A stretch of 64,000 bases of DNA, from positions 1-64,000 of the forward strand of contig JAWVFI010000146.1 of the NCBI GenBank assembly GCA_033856235.1, written 5' to 3'. Shown here in pieces: positions 1-9,500 of this stretch. The DNA is from DASXRU01 sp033856235 (GTDB lineage: Bacteria; Acidobacteriota; Blastocatellia; Pyrinomonadales; Pyrinomonadaceae). The translations under genes were made by a program, and so were the position numbers. Position 1 is the stretch's first letter; each line of letters starts with the position of its first letter. Below the pieces are notes generated by a model. The model had not been told where the DNA came from. It saw only the letters and a program-made list of their open reading frames with translations, and made no database searches.

Positions 1-528
1 GGCTCGATCACTTCCATCCAGGCAGTGTATGTACCGGCGGACGACTACACGGATCCCGCGCCGGCGACTACGTTCGCGCACCTTGATGCGGTCACGGCGC
101 TCTCGCGCCAGATCGTGGAATTGGGAATTTATCCGGCGGTTGATCCGCTGGCTTCGTCTTCACGCATTCTGGATCCGCGCTACATCGGCGAAGAGCATTA
201 TCGCACTGCCCAGGATGTGAAACTGATCCTGCAACGCTACAAGGATCTTCAGGACATCATCGCCATCCTTGGTCTGGACGAGCTTTCCGACGAGGACAAA
301 CTGGTGGTGGCGCGCGCGCGCAAGATTCAGCGTTTCTTCTCGCAACCGTTCCATGTGGCATCGCAGTTCACTGGCCGCGGAGGCAAATATGTGAAACTCG
401 AAGACACCATTAAGGGCTTCCGCGAAATCATCGACGGCAAGCACGACGATCTACCGGAGCAGGCGTTCTACATGGTGGGAACGATTGATGAGGCAGTGGC
501 GCAAGGCCAGACCATCGCGGAACAATAA
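1..528 (+). CDS. atpD: F1 ATP synthase subunit beta, C-terminal part (5' truncated)
   Basis: This is the last 175 codons of the catalytic beta subunit of F1Fo ATP synthase, which binds and interconverts ADP/ATP on the cytoplasmic face of the membrane. The reading frame is open from base 1 and begins GSITSIQAVYVPADDYTDPA, the conserved beta-subunit stretch after the nucleotide-binding core, followed by ATTFAHLDA and the C-terminal helical domain (YKDLQDIIAILGLDELS, FLSQPF-like segment). An internal GTG at 25 is not the start, because conserved protein precedes it. It is followed after 143 bp by atpC, the usual gene order, but the gap is filled by an inverted repeat. Family call is certain; the N-terminal two thirds lie outside the window. 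Confidence 0.97.
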   Translation, partial: GSITSIQAVYVPADDYTDPAPATTFAHLDAVTALSRQIVELGIYPAVDPLASSSRILDPRYIGEEHYRTAQDVKLILQRYKDLQDIIAILGLDELSDEDKLVVARARKIQRFFSQPFHVASQFTGRGGKYVKLEDTIKGFREIIDGKHDDLPEQAFYMVGTIDEAVAQGQTIAEQ

Positions 529-529
529 A

Positions 530-667
530 TTTGGAGTGCGCTGACCTGTCAGCGCTTTGGCCGGTCGCGACCTGTCGCGACCACTTTGTTAGGAAGGTCT
601 TCAGTATAGGAACGCGGCGCCAGACCGCCGCTGACTAAAGCGGCGACAGGTCGCCGCACTCCAAAAA
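530..667. repeat. Inverted repeat between atpD and atpC
   Basis: The two ends of this spacer are inverted copies: TTTGGAGTGCG(C)TGACCTGTC at 530-549 and its near complement ending GTCGCCGCACTCCAAAA at 666. Inside is another GTCGCGACCTGTCGCGAC palindrome. The same core recurs as a 34-base near-perfect hairpin at 35927-35960. It fills the intergenic gap inside the atp operon and ends only a few bases before the atpC start. No ORF is seen. Confidence 0.85.
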
Positions 668-671
668 AGTT

Positions 672-1079
672 ATGGCAGATAAACTTCAGCTGGAAGTTGT
701 AACTCCCGAGCGGCGCGTCGTCGCTGAAAGTGTGGATGCGGTTAATCTACCCGGCCTCGGCGGCGAACTGGGGATACTGCCCGGCCACACCCCGCTGATT
801 TCGCAACTGAAAACCGGTGTGCTCACTTTCACACAGGGCGCCACAACTCACCAACTGCACGTTTCGGGCGGCTTTGTAGAAGTCAAAGACGATGCCGTTT
901 CAGTGCTCGCCGAGGTTGCGGAACATCCGGAAGAGATCGATGCGGCGCGCGCGAAACTTCAACGCGAGCGCGTAGAGAAGCAGCTTCATGCATGGACGGG
1001 CACGGAAGAAGATTTCGAAAAAGCCCGCGCGAAGCTGGAACGTTCCATGGTCCGCCTGCAACTCGCGTCTAACCGCTGA
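672..1079 (+). CDS. atpC: F1 ATP synthase subunit epsilon
   Basis: Epsilon subunit of the F1 sector (135 aa), the rotor-stalk protein that couples gamma to the c-ring and can inhibit ATP hydrolysis. The N-terminal beta-sandwich is recognisable (LQLEVVTPERRVVAESVDAV, LPGLGGELGILPGHTPLIS, VSGGFVEVKDDAVSVLAE), followed by the two-helix C-terminal hairpin rich in Arg, Lys and Glu. Length is normal for the family. The ATG at 672 is the only good start. The 12 bases in front of it come from the repeat arm (CTCCAAAAAAGTT) and contain no clear Shine-Dalgarno sequence, which is odd for a high-expression operon gene. Confidence 0.95.
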   Translation: MADKLQLEVVTPERRVVAESVDAVNLPGLGGELGILPGHTPLISQLKTGVLTFTQGATTHQLHVSGGFVEVKDDAVSVLAEVAEHPEEIDAARAKLQRERVEKQLHAWTGTEEDFEKARAKLERSMVRLQLASNR

Positions 1080-1171
1080 GTCAGAACCGCCTGCGGTAGC
1101 GGGCGGTTGAAGTTCCGTGGAAATCAATCTCGGCTAAACATCAACCGCCCGCTACCGCAGGCGGTTCTGAC
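1080..1171. repeat. Paired REP-like repeat between convergent atpC and pdxJ
   Basis: Two inverted copies of one element occur: GTCAGAACCGCCTGCGGTAG at 1080-1099 (continuing CGGGCGGTT) and its complement at 1142-1171. Each copy has internal dyad symmetry (CCGCCTGCGGTAGCGGGCGG), and the two together can form a large hairpin exactly filling the space between two convergent genes. A bidirectional terminator or mRNA 3'-end protection role is plausible. Other copies lie near 12086, 12942, 14820, 14881, 26756 and 26988. Confidence 0.85.
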
Positions 1172-1930
1172 CTAGCGCCCGGCATTCCGAATCACCGCGC
1201 ACATCTCGCGCACGGCATTCTCCAACCCAACAAAAACGGCATGCGCAATGATGTTGTGGCCGATGTTGAATTCACTAATCTCGCTGAGCCGAGCTATCGC
1301 ACCCACGTTGCGATAGGTCAGGCCGTGCCCGGCCGCAATGTGCAAGCCATATTGCGCACCCAGGGCCGCGGCTTCGTGCAGACGCCGTAGCTCCTGATTG
1401 GCATGCAGCGCGCTCTCGCCATGAATCCCTCTCGCGCCGAGTGTCGCTTCCGCATATGCCGAAGTGCAGAGTTCGATCTGCTGCGCATTAACTTCGCGCG
1501 CCGTTTCAATCTGCGCCGGATCCGGATCGATGAACAGGCTGGCCAGGATGCCGGCTTCGCGCAAACGACTTACCGCCGCGCGCACAATCGCCAGGTTGCC
1601 GCGCACGTCCAAACCTCCCTCGGTTGTAATTTCGTTCGCGCCTTCAGGAACTAACGTGACGGCATCCGGACGAACGTCCAGGGCTATCTTCAACATCTCT
1701 TCGGTGGCCGCCATCTCCAAATTCAGATAGGTGGTGACGGTTTGCCGCAGCGCTCGCAGGTCGGCGTCCTGTATATGCCGGCGATCACCTCGCAGGTGAA
1801 TGGTGATGCCGTCGGCGCCTGCCTGTTCGCAGAGCATCGCGGCCGCCATCACACTAGGTTCCGGGGCGCGGCGCGCCTGACGCACGGTGGCCACGTGATC
1901 GATGTTTACGTTTAGTCGGGCAGTCATCAT
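1172..1930 (-). CDS. pdxJ: Pyridoxine 5'-phosphate synthase
   Basis: PdxJ condenses 1-deoxy-D-xylulose 5-phosphate with 3-amino-2-oxopropyl phosphate in the DXP-dependent vitamin B6 pathway. The 252-aa TIM-barrel protein starts LNVNIDHVATVRQARR, the PdxJ signature with the catalytic histidine. It also has GADGITIHLRGDRRHI, the phosphate/active-site segments (TLVPEGANEITTEGG), SLFIDPD and a C-terminal GHGLTYRNV and EFNIGHNIIA. The start ATG directly abuts the TAA stop of the upstream glycosyltransferase gene and has a strong AGGAGGA upstream (1936-1942), so the two are co-transcribed. A second ATG follows immediately (MM start). The gene ends against the paired REP repeat. Confidence 0.96.
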   Translation of the reverse strand: MMTARLNVNIDHVATVRQARRAPEPSVMAAAMLCEQAGADGITIHLRGDRRHIQDADLRALRQTVTTYLNLEMAATEEMLKIALDVRPDAVTLVPEGANEITTEGGLDVRGNLAIVRAAVSRLREAGILASLFIDPDPAQIETAREVNAQQIELCTSAYAEATLGARGIHGESALHANQELRRLHEAAALGAQYGLHIAAGHGLTYRNVGAIARLSEISEFNIGHNIIAHAVFVGLENAVREMCAVIRNAGR

Positions 1931-2737
1931 TTAATCCTCCTCACTAACTGCAACGCCCCGGGTCTGCCTAATCGTACGGACTCTGCTTATCGCTGAATCG
2001 TATTGTCCCCGCCGGGCGCCATTGCGAATGCTCATTACCTGGCTGACCATTCTGAAAGTTTCGCTCGCCAAACTAATCTTACTCTCCCGATCATTGTCCC
2101 AACGCACTGGAATTTCACGCAAACGAAGGCCGGCCCGTTGGGCGACATAGAGCAGCTCCACATCGAACGCAAACCGATCGATGACTGCAGCCTCGATGAT
2201 CGGCCGGCAAACATCCATGCGAAAGGCCTTGAAGCCACATTGGGTGTCCCAGAACGGCAACCCGGTCGCGGCCCGGACGATTACGTTGAAGACCCGCCCG
2301 CCCTGTTCACGTTGCCAGGGTTGATGGACGCCGATCAAGCTGCGATCGAGCGCGCGCGAACCAAAAGCCAGATCGCATTCTCCGGCCGCAATATGGTTGA
2401 CCAGCTTTGGCATCTCAGTGATCGGCGTTGAGAGGTCGGCGTCGGAAAACACCGCGATAGGCGCGCTGCCTGCCAGCAATCCGGTGCGCACGGCGTGGCC
2501 TTTGCCGCGATTGGGCTGGTTCCTGATTACGCGGCCCGTAACGTTGCCCGCCTGAGCCAGAAGTTGGTGCGCCACCTGCGCGGTGTCGTCAGTTGAGCCA
2601 TCGTCAACCACGATTAGTTCAAAGCCGGGCGTTTCGTCGTTGAGATAAGCAATAACCTTCTGAATAGAACTAACCAGTCGGGTCGCTTCGTTGTAAGCGG
2701 GAATGACAATTGAAACTCTGGGCGTCATTGGAGGCAC
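1931..2737 (-). CDS. Family 2 glycosyltransferase (dolichyl-phosphate glucosyltransferase-like)
   Basis: A 268-aa GT-A fold glycosyltransferase, probably moving a sugar from a nucleotide donor to a polyprenyl-phosphate or other membrane acceptor on the cytoplasmic side. Visible motifs: VSIVIPAYNEATRL at the N-terminus, ELIVVDDGSTDDT (nucleotide binding), NRGKGHAVRTGLL, and FSDADLSTPI, the DxD metal site typical of the ALG5/DPG-synthase subgroup. QCGFKAFR and RFAFDVELLY follow, as in the family. No membrane segment is evident. It forms a two-gene unit with pdxJ and diverges from the S41 protease gene. The exact acceptor cannot be told from sequence. Confidence 0.88.
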   Translation of the reverse strand: MPPMTPRVSIVIPAYNEATRLVSSIQKVIAYLNDETPGFELIVVDDGSTDDTAQVAHQLLAQAGNVTGRVIRNQPNRGKGHAVRTGLLAGSAPIAVFSDADLSTPITEMPKLVNHIAAGECDLAFGSRALDRSLIGVHQPWQREQGGRVFNVIVRAATGLPFWDTQCGFKAFRMDVCRPIIEAAVIDRFAFDVELLYVAQRAGLRLREIPVRWDNDRESKISLASETFRMVSQVMSIRNGARRGQYDSAISRVRTIRQTRGVAVSEED

Positions 2738-2836
2738 GGACTATAGCATAGAGCTTTGACCGGGTCGGCCAGCGGGGCAGTTTGGTCCGCTTATGTTATA
2801 TTTAGCGTTGGATTTTCTGACAATGTGCCGCGTTCC

Positions 2837-4540
2837 ATGAATAAACGATTTATCACAGTTGCTGCTCTGGTTATTCTCGCTGCTGCCGTCATTGGCGGGG
2901 TGCAAAGTTCCGCGCGAAAGTCACGACGGGTCGCCTCGGATCCTGGTGCGTCCAGCGGCACGGTCACCGCAGAGAACATCGAAAACGACTACAGCGACGC
3001 GGTAAACACCGTCACCGAAAACTACGCCGGCGAAATCGATTACGAGAAAGCCACCCAAGCGGCAATCCAGGGCATGCTGTACACGCTGGATCCGCACTCG
3101 TCATATTTCCCTTACTCCGAATTTAAAAAGCTCAAGGAAGATCAGGATTCGCGCTTCTACGGGATCGGCGTCACCATTCTGCAGCATCGCGACGGAGTCT
3201 ATGTGCAGTCAACCGTCGCGAATACGCCGGCGGCCCGCGCCGGTTTGCGTTACGGCGACCGTATCGTGGAAGTGGAAGGCAAGGACGCGCGCGAATGGAC
3301 CAGCGAGCAGGTGTCCAAGAATGTGCGCGGCGGGCGCGGCGAACCCGTACAAATCAAGGTCGAACGTGTCGGTTCGGAATCAGCTCTTAACTTTACCATC
3401 GTGCGCGATGCCGTGCCGCTGCCTTCGATTCGCAATGAGTTCATGATCCGCCCGGGCACCGGGTACATCGGTTTGACCGGAGGCTTCAATCACACCACCG
3501 ATGATGAACTACGCGAAGCCCTCCTGAATTTAAAGGCCCAGGGCATGCAACAGTTGATATTGGACTTGCGCAATAATCCCGGCGGCCTGCTGGATCAGGC
3601 CATCGACGTCAGCAGCGAGTTTCTGCCGCGTGACAAGGTGGTGGTTTCGGTGAAGGCGCGCAGCGAATACAGCGAGCCGATAGTCTACAAATCGAAGGGC
3701 ACCGACCCGGAAGAAATTCCCCTGGTCATCCTGATCAACCGCAACACTGCGTCGGCGTCCGAAATCGTGGCCGGCGCGATTCAGGACCACGGCCGCGGGT
3801 TAATTGTCGGCGAAACGAGTTTCGGCAAAGGATTGGTCCAGAAAGTTTTCCAACTCCCCTACAACACCGGTCTGACGCTGACGACGGCGCGTTACTACAC
3901 GCCCTACGGCCGGTCGTTGCAACGCGACTACTCGAACGGATCGCTTTACGATTATTACGTGCGCCACGATCCGGAAGAAGACAACCAGCAACACAGCACT
4001 TCGCAACCGACGCAGCCGGCAAACACGGCGACGCCGCCCGTGCACGCGCCCACCGGCCCGGCCGTAAAAACAGCGGCGGGACGGGTCTTCTACGGCGGTG
4101 GCGGCATCACTCCGGACATCGACTCGAAGCCCCTGGCCGTAACCCCGGCGCGCTCCCGGATTATTGAAGCGGCGTTCTATTTCACCCGCGAGTTGGCCGC
4201 CGGCGTCGTGCCCGGCCTGGAATCCTATCGCGTGGACAAGAGTGATTTCGAAGGCAAACCGAAAGCTGCCGATTTCCCTATCAATGATCGCGTGCTGGAA
4301 GCCTTTCGTAATTTCCTGAAGAAGGATCCCGGTAACGGATTGCCGGCAACCGAGGTTGATGCAGAGGTCGACTTTGTAAAATTGCGACTGCGGGAAGAGA
4401 TCTTAAGCGCCGCCTTTTCCGCGGAGGCCGGCTCGCGCGTCTTACTGGAAAGCGATCCGCAGACGATGCGCGCTCTGGAAGCTTTGCCAGATGCCAAGCG
4501 CCTCGCTGAAAGCGTGCGCAATGGCGCGTCGCGCGGTTAG
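2837..4540 (+). CDS. S41 family C-terminal processing peptidase (CtpA/Prc-like)
   Basis: Periplasmic serine protease of the tail-specific/CtpA family, which trims or degrades envelope proteins. Taking ATG at 2837 gives 567 aa with a clean signal/anchor (MNKRFITVAALVILAAAVIG); an upstream in-frame start at 2756 would put a poor leader before it. Domains: N-terminal helical segment, PDZ at about 110-183 (GIGVTILQ, ARAGLRYGDRIVEVEG), and catalytic core with LILDLRNNPGGLLDQA. The Ser-Lys dyad is visible in TASASEIVAGA (Ser about 308) and SFGKGLVQ (Lys about 331). After the core is a Thr/Pro/Gln-rich linker and a roughly 100-residue tail. The Tat amidase starts 57 bp downstream. Confidence 0.93.
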   Translation: MNKRFITVAALVILAAAVIGGVQSSARKSRRVASDPGASSGTVTAENIENDYSDAVNTVTENYAGEIDYEKATQAAIQGMLYTLDPHSSYFPYSEFKKLKEDQDSRFYGIGVTILQHRDGVYVQSTVANTPAARAGLRYGDRIVEVEGKDAREWTSEQVSKNVRGGRGEPVQIKVERVGSESALNFTIVRDAVPLPSIRNEFMIRPGTGYIGLTGGFNHTTDDELREALLNLKAQGMQQLILDLRNNPGGLLDQAIDVSSEFLPRDKVVVSVKARSEYSEPIVYKSKGTDPEEIPLVILINRNTASASEIVAGAIQDHGRGLIVGETSFGKGLVQKVFQLPYNTGLTLTTARYYTPYGRSLQRDYSNGSLYDYYVRHDPEEDNQQHSTSQPTQPANTATPPVHAPTGPAVKTAAGRVFYGGGGITPDIDSKPLAVTPARSRIIEAAFYFTRELAAGVVPGLESYRVDKSDFEGKPKAADFPINDRVLEAFRNFLKKDPGNGLPATEVDAEVDFVKLRLREEILSAAFSAEAGSRVLLESDPQTMRALEALPDAKRLAESVRNGASRG

Positions 4541-4597
4541 TTTCAGTCAGACATTAAGAACCCAAATCAAGACAATCCCACCCGGAGCATCACTGCC

Positions 4598-6265
4598 ATG
4601 AAGCGCAGGCGTTTCTTGCGAGAGAGTATGGCCGGAGCTGTAGCAGTCCTGGCCGCAGCTAACACGCGTGGCGTGCTCGCCTCGCGGGCAAATAGTCATG
4701 CACGCGGAGAAATTCTGCCGCCAATGCCGGACTCTTTCGAACTCGACGAGATCACGATTTATCAGCTGCAAGCCGGGTTGACCTCCGGTCGATTCACCGC
4801 CCAGTCCCTGACAAAGAAGTATTTGCAGCGCATTGACGAAGTGGACAAGCGTGGGCCGGCGATCAATTCAGTTATTGAATTGAATCCCGACGCGCTGGCT
4901 ATCGCCACCGCCAGCGATCAGGAACGCAAAGCTGGACGGGTGCGGGGACCGCTGCACGGCATTCCCATTCTTATCAAAGACAACATCGAAACAGCCGACC
5001 GGATGATGACGACGGCTGGCTCCCTTGCTCTCGTAGGTTCACGACCAACGCAGGATGCTTTTATCGTCAAACGGTTGCGGGAAGCTGGTGCGGTGATAAT
5101 CGGAAAGACCAATCTCAGCGAGTGGGCCAACTTTCGTTCCAGTCATTCCAGCAGCGGCTGGAGTGGCCGGGGCGGTCAGACGCACAATCCCTATTCATTG
5201 GATCGAAATCCCTGTGGCTCCAGCTCCGGTTCGGGCGCCGCCACGGCGGCAAATCTTTGTGCCGCCTCAATTGGAACGGAGACTGATGGTTCGATCGTGT
5301 GCCCTTCATCGGCCAACGGATTGGTGGGGATCAAGCCGACCCTGAGGTTGGTGAGCCGCTCAGGCATCATTCCTATAGCGCATAGCCAGGACACTGCCGG
5401 CCCGATGGCGCGCACCGTCACGGACGCAGTGATACTACTGGAGGCTTTGATGGGGTATGACGCTGGGGATCCGATCACGGGAAATCGACGTCGGTGGGAT
5501 TCCACATTGGCCGGCAATGGTTTGAAAGACTCGGCTACGCTGACGCTCCACGCCCTTGAAGCCCGTGGTTTGCGCGGTGCGCGCATCGGCGTCGTGCGAA
5601 AGTCTTTCGGCTTCAATGACGCGGTCGACAAGATCATGGAACAGTCGATTGCCGTGATAAAAAGTTTGGGCGCAGTTATTGTCGATCCCGCAAATATTCC
5701 CACGGCGGGAAAGTTTGACGACACGGAACTCGAAGTCCTGCTTTATGAATTCAAAGCCGACTTGAACAGATATCTGGCCGCGCTTGGCCCGAGCGCGCCG
5801 GTACATTCTCTTAAGGACATCATTGATTTCAACGAGCGCAATCGTGATCGGGAGATGCTTTACTTCGGTCAGGATCTATTCATTAAGGCGCAAGCCAAAG
5901 GACCGCTGACGGACAAGGCTTACCTGAAAGCGCTGGCCAAAAATCATCGCCTGTCGCGCGCCCAGGGCATCGACAAAGTTATGGACCAGCATCGCCTGGA
6001 CGCGTTGGTTGCGCCGACCGGCGGCCCGTCGTGGACAACTGACTGGGCCAATGGAGATCATTTTACCGGCGGTTATTCGACTGCGTCGGCGGTGGCCGGT
6101 TATCCGCACATCACGGTGCCGGCCGGTTACGCCCTGTCGATGCCGGTCGGCATTTCATTTTTTGGCCGCGCCCATAGCGATGCGCGCCTGATTATGTTTG
6201 CCTACGCCTTTGAACAAGCGACCAACGTGCGGCGGCCGCCACGGTTTCTGTCATCGGTACATTAG
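4598..6265 (+). CDS. Exported amidase (amidase-signature family, Tat signal)
   Basis: Amidase-signature hydrolase (555 aa) cutting a C-N amide bond; substrate unknown. The N-terminus MKRRRFLRESMAGAVAVLAA is a twin-arginine signal, so the folded enzyme is probably exported. The Ser-cisSer-Lys triad is readable: Lys127 in PILIKDNIE, cis-Ser208 in NPCGSSSGSGAA and nucleophile Ser232 in GTETDGSIVCPS, with the usual 24-residue spacing between the two serines. Further family hallmarks are GLVGIKPTLRLVSRSGIIPI and DTAGPMARTVTDA. A GGAG lies 11 bases ahead of the ATG. It follows the S41 protease and may share its transcript. It is close to peptide-amidase-like secreted members rather than GatA, because it has an export signal. 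Confidence 0.9.
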   Translation: MKRRRFLRESMAGAVAVLAAANTRGVLASRANSHARGEILPPMPDSFELDEITIYQLQAGLTSGRFTAQSLTKKYLQRIDEVDKRGPAINSVIELNPDALAIATASDQERKAGRVRGPLHGIPILIKDNIETADRMMTTAGSLALVGSRPTQDAFIVKRLREAGAVIIGKTNLSEWANFRSSHSSSGWSGRGGQTHNPYSLDRNPCGSSSGSGAATAANLCAASIGTETDGSIVCPSSANGLVGIKPTLRLVSRSGIIPIAHSQDTAGPMARTVTDAVILLEALMGYDAGDPITGNRRRWDSTLAGNGLKDSATLTLHALEARGLRGARIGVVRKSFGFNDAVDKIMEQSIAVIKSLGAVIVDPANIPTAGKFDDTELEVLLYEFKADLNRYLAALGPSAPVHSLKDIIDFNERNRDREMLYFGQDLFIKAQAKGPLTDKAYLKALAKNHRLSRAQGIDKVMDQHRLDALVAPTGGPSWTTDWANGDHFTGGYSTASAVAGYPHITVPAGYALSMPVGISFFGRAHSDARLIMFAYAFEQATNVRRPPRFLSSVH

Positions 6266-6281
6266 AATCCTGGATGAAAAG

Positions 6282-6371
6282 GGCAAGCTAAAGCTTGAAC
6301 TCTATACGCCTGTTGCGCACGTTGAGATACGTTCCATACAGGTGTTTGGAGTTCAAACTTTAGTTTGCGTG
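6282..6371. repeat. Inverted repeat of the CTAAAGTTTGAACTC family, plus 286-bp gap
   Basis: The arms GCAAGCTAAAGCTTGAACTC (6284-6303, continuing TATACGCCTG) and CAGGTGTTTGGAGTTCAAAC (continuing TTTAGTTTGCG, ending 6369) are near complements. Relatives lie at 48733-48807, 54502-54571 and 62505-62522. The rest of the 6266-6551 gap shows no ORF; AAAGGAA just upstream of 6552 is the ribosome site of the next gene. Confidence 0.8.
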
Positions 6372-6551
6372 TTCCCTAAGAACCACCGATGAAGTTTCAA
6401 AATGCGGAGCCCTCCTTTACAGCCGGGCTACTGCACCGGGCGTATATTCCGTCGGATCGAAACTAATCGCGCGCGGGCGCGTAACAATACATCACCGTTT
6501 TCCAGCCGTCCTTAAATCAGATCAGCCCTAAACAAGAAAGGAACTCCCCCA

Positions 6552-9500
6552 GTGAAGCTAAGGTCGAATGCCCTAACTGAGTTCACATTGCTCGGTATCG
6601 TTTTCCTTGTCCTGGCAATCATCGGCGTCGCGGCGCACGCCCAGAACCCCGCCGCCTCGCCGTCAGCTACGCCCGGCCAACCCCCTGCGGCCACGCCAAC
6701 TCCGACGCCGACGCCCAGTCCAACTCCGACACCAGTGAACTGGTCAACGGATCCGATGCTGCGACGCCTGGTTTGGCGCGGCATTGGCCCGGCCAGCATG
6801 GGCGGGCGCCTTGATGACATCGCCGTGGTCGAAAGCAATCCATATATTTTCTACGTGGGCTTCGCGACCGGTGGCGTTTGGAAGACGATCAATAACGGGA
6901 CGACCTTTCAACCGATCTTCGACAACTACTCCAGCGTTTCGATTGGCGACATTGCGGTGGCGCCATCTGATCCCAACACCGTTTGGGTAGGAACCGGCGA
7001 GCCCAACAATCGCCAGAGCTCGAGTGCGGGCGATGGCATCTACAAATCAACGGATGCCGGGAAGACTTTTACGAAAGTCGGACTGCAGGATTCGCAATCA
7101 ATCGCGAGGATCGTGATCGATCCGAAAGACGCCAACACAGTTTACGTCGCCGTGCTGGGCCACTTGTTTGGACCGAACAAGGAACGCGGCATTTACAAGA
7201 CAACTGACGGCGGCGCCACTTGGATCAATGTTCATTTCATAAATGAAGACACAGGCTTCACCGATCTGGTGATGGATTCATCTGATTCGAAGACCCTTTA
7301 CGCCGCTTCGTATCAGCGGCGGCGGACATCATGGGGATTCAACGGTGGGGGGCCGGGCAGCGGCATTTGGAAAACAACTGACGCCGGGAAAACCTGGAAG
7401 AAACTCGAAGGAAATGGCTTGCCGGCAGGCTTGCTGGGCCGCATCGGCCTGGACGTTTCCCGTTCGAACCCCAACATCCTTTACGCGCAGATGGAGGTAG
7501 GCGCGAGCCAGGGAACGGGAGGCGAGGAGCCGGTAGTCGGAGGCCAGGCCACGCCCACTCCCACGCCGACTCCCACACCCAGCGCGGCAACGCCATCAGC
7601 GAGCCCCGCAGCTTCGCCGACACCTACACCACCTGACCCGAAGAAACCAGGTGTGTGGCGATCCGATGATAAGGGTAAGACCTGGCGCATAGTCAGCAAT
7701 GAAAACAATCGCCCGATGTATTACAGCCAGATTCGCGTCGATCCGAAAAACCCTGAAAATGTTTTCGTGGGCGGCTTGAACTTCAGCATCTCGACAAACG
7801 GCGGAAAGACTTTCAAGTCGCTGCAAAACCAAATCCCGCATAGCGATCATCATGCGATTTGGGTTGATCCGACCAATGGCAATCACCTCATGATTGGGAA
7901 TGATGGCGGGCTGAACGTCAGCTACGATCAGGGCGCAACCTGGGAATATGTAAATACGATACCAGCAGCCCAGTTCTATGCGATCGCCGCCGACATGCGC
8001 AAACCTTATTACGTTTACGGCGGTCTGCAGGACAACGGATCGTGGGGCGCACCCAGCCAGACCAGGAGTGGCGCCGGCATCACTAACGCCGACTGGTTCC
8101 GGACCGGTGGCGGCGATGGCTTCTATGCCCTGGCCGATCCCACCGACTACACCACGGTTTATTCCGAGTCACAGAACGGCGCCATGAATCGTCTGGACCT
8201 GCGCACCGGACGAAGTGTCAGTATCAGACCGCGGGGCACGCCGCGCGGACGTGGCGGCAGAGGTCCGGGCGGCGGCCCGGCGCCCGGAGCCACACCTGCG
8301 CCATCCCCCGGCGCATTGCCCGCAGCATCGCCGACACCAACTCCTGAGGATCCCGCAGCCACACCGGCGGCCTTCGGGGCCGCGCAAGGTTTCGGCGGCC
8401 TTGGCGGCGGCCCTTCGAACGTAGTGCCGGCGCCCCCGGCCGGAGAAACCTATCGCTTCTACTGGAACACGCCGCTGGTGATGTCTCCGCATAATCCGCG
8501 CATCCTTTACGTCGGCGCAGAGCGGCTCTTCATCTCGCGCGATCGCGGTGACACGTGGACGGCCACCGGGGATCTGACCAAACACATCGATCGCAACACG
8601 CTTTCAATTATGGGCGTGTCGGGAAAAGACCCGATGGCCTCCAAGAATGACGGCTACACGAGTTTCAGCTACATCGTGACCGTGGCCGAGTCGCCCAAAC
8701 TGCCCGGAGTGCTCTGGGTCGGAACAGATGACGGCAACGTTCAGGCCAGTCGTGATGGCGGCGCGACATGGACGAACGTCTCGAAGAATGTGCCGGGAAT
8801 CGCCGAGATGTATCACATTTCGCGGGTCGAGCCTTCACGCTTTGACGCGGCCACCTGTTACCTCTCGGTTGACGGCCATAGGTTCGACGATTGGAAGCCC
8901 TACGTTTTCGTAACGCGCGATTATGGCGCCACCTGGGCCCCGATCGCCGGCAACCTCCCAAGCCCCGGCAATGTGAATGTTATTCGTGAAGATCCCAAGA
9001 ACAGGGACCTGCTATACGTGGGCACGGAGTTGGGCTTTTTCGTTTCCTTCAACGGCGGCGGTGAATGGAAACCCATGATGTCAGGCTTGCCCGTGGTGCG
9101 CGTGGACGACATTCTGGTTCATCCCCGCGACAACGATATCGTCATCGGCACACATGGCCGAGGCATCTTTATCCTCGACGATATCACCGCCTTGCAACAG
9201 CTTTCCGTCAACAAGGTGTTCGACAAGGAAGTTCACCTCTTTGATGTTCGTCCCGCCACATTATGGTTCAACGATGCGCGCTTGGGTCGCGCCGCCACGG
9301 GTGCCAAAGTGTTCCGCGGCCTTAACCCGCCGGCGGGAACGGTCATCAGCTATTACCTTAAGTCGGCTCCATCAGGTGATGTGAAAATCACGATCGCCGA
9401 CTACACCGGTAAGGTAGTGCGAAACATCGTCGGCACCAAAGAGATCGGGCTCAACCGGGTGCAATGGAACCTGCGCGGCGATCCTCCGCCGCGTCCGGCA

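Noticed and set aside
6700..6745. Tandem ACGCCAACTCCGACGCC-like units as a CRISPR or VNTR locus
   Set aside because: They are in-frame Thr-Pro codons of the VPS10-like protein. There are no regular spacers and no cas genes.
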